The notes beneath the pieces are model-generated. The model had not been told where the DNA came from and did not search any database. It saw only the letters and a program-made list of their open reading frames with translations. A DNA stretch of 6,016 nucleotides from Anaerolineales bacterium. Its GTDB lineage: Bacteria > Chloroflexota > Anaerolineae > Anaerolineales > E44-bin32. Positions 5,932 to 6,016 of this stretch are shown here, one piece after another (positions within the stretch are counted from its first letter, which is position 1; each line of letters begins with the position of its first letter). The translations under genes were made by a program, and so were the position numbers. Where the stretch lies: assembly GCA_030606845.1 (NCBI GenBank), contig JAUWFP010000141.1, positions 1-6,016 of the forward strand, in the 5' to 3' direction.

Positions 5932-6016
5932 ATGAATTTGATGTTACCCATTGCAGTGGCCCCAGTAAAAGTAGACGCGGTGTGCGTCTCACTAGTGTGG
6001 GTGCTCATTTCCACCG
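5932..6016 (+). CDS. Possible start of a further gene, cut by the window edge
   Basis: An ATG at 5932 opens a frame that has no stop before the window ends (28 codons seen). It starts MNLMLPIAVAPVK and continues with a hydrophobic run (AVCVSLVWVLIS) that could begin a membrane segment or a beta strand. GAGGAG (5923-5928) is a good Shine-Dalgarno but is only three bases from this ATG; the TTG at 5938 or the ATG at 5941 in the same frame are better spaced. I do not recognise the product. A frame on the minus strand (stop at 5910-5912, open to the right edge, Ser/Thr-rich) competes with it, and neither is proven. Confidence 0.22.
   Translation, partial: MNLMLPIAVAPVKVDAVCVSLVWVLIST
5973..5989. 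other. Small perfect hairpin near the right edge
   Basis: AGACGC (5973-5978) and GCGTCT (5984-5989) form a perfect 6-bp stem with a GGTGT loop, followed at once by the 8-bp palindrome CACTAGTG (5990-5997). There is no T tract on either side, so it is a weak terminator candidate for the lipid kinase gene, about 85 bases after its stop. If the frame at 5932 is real, the hairpin lies inside coding sequence and may mean nothing. Confidence 0.3.

Overview
This window carries four complete protein genes and looks like part of an ordinary bacterial chromosome, most likely from a member of the Chloroflexota (Anaerolineae-like). The assignment rests on remembered family resemblance, not on a search. 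The Ser/Thr kinase has the HCD form of the catalytic loop and a GSPQYFSPEQA activation segment. The lipid kinase has a GGDGSIGQ / GTANVWAQELGLP signature. The FtsH has an IIARGMMGG stretch. All three remind me of Chloroflexota versions. Base composition is moderate and similar across the genes, and I see no insertion sequence, CRISPR array, tRNA, rRNA or phage gene.

Layout, left to right. A FadD-type long-chain acyl-CoA ligase (67-1758, +) has a good ribosome binding site and a possible -10 at the left edge. It converges on ftsH (1843-3705, -). The 84-bp gap between them holds two hairpins, one a perfect 13-bp GC-rich stem that probably ends transcription from both sides. Upstream of ftsH lies a 104-bp gap with a TATAAT -10, small palindromes near the predicted start of transcription, and a 7-bp stem whose 3' arm runs into the ftsH Shine-Dalgarno sequence. 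ftsH starts with GTG. Next comes a membrane-anchored Ser/Thr protein kinase (3810-4847, -), in the same direction as ftsH. A diacylglycerol/sphingosine-kinase-family lipid kinase (4933-5889, +) is divergent from it across an 85-bp gap with one candidate promoter for each gene. Both promoters are placed so that the transcripts would have almost no 5' leader. The last 127 bases hold no firm gene, but a short open frame with a Shine-Dalgarno sequence runs off the right edge.

Three of the products act at or on the membrane (FtsH protease, anchored kinase, lipid kinase) and the fourth activates fatty acids, so a loose membrane-homeostasis theme is possible. The gene orientations do not form one operon, so this remains inference. 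I find no new multi-gene system. The points most worth a second look are the nearly leaderless divergent transcripts, the SD-adjacent hairpin of ftsH, and the altered ATP-site and catalytic-loop motifs of the short kinase.
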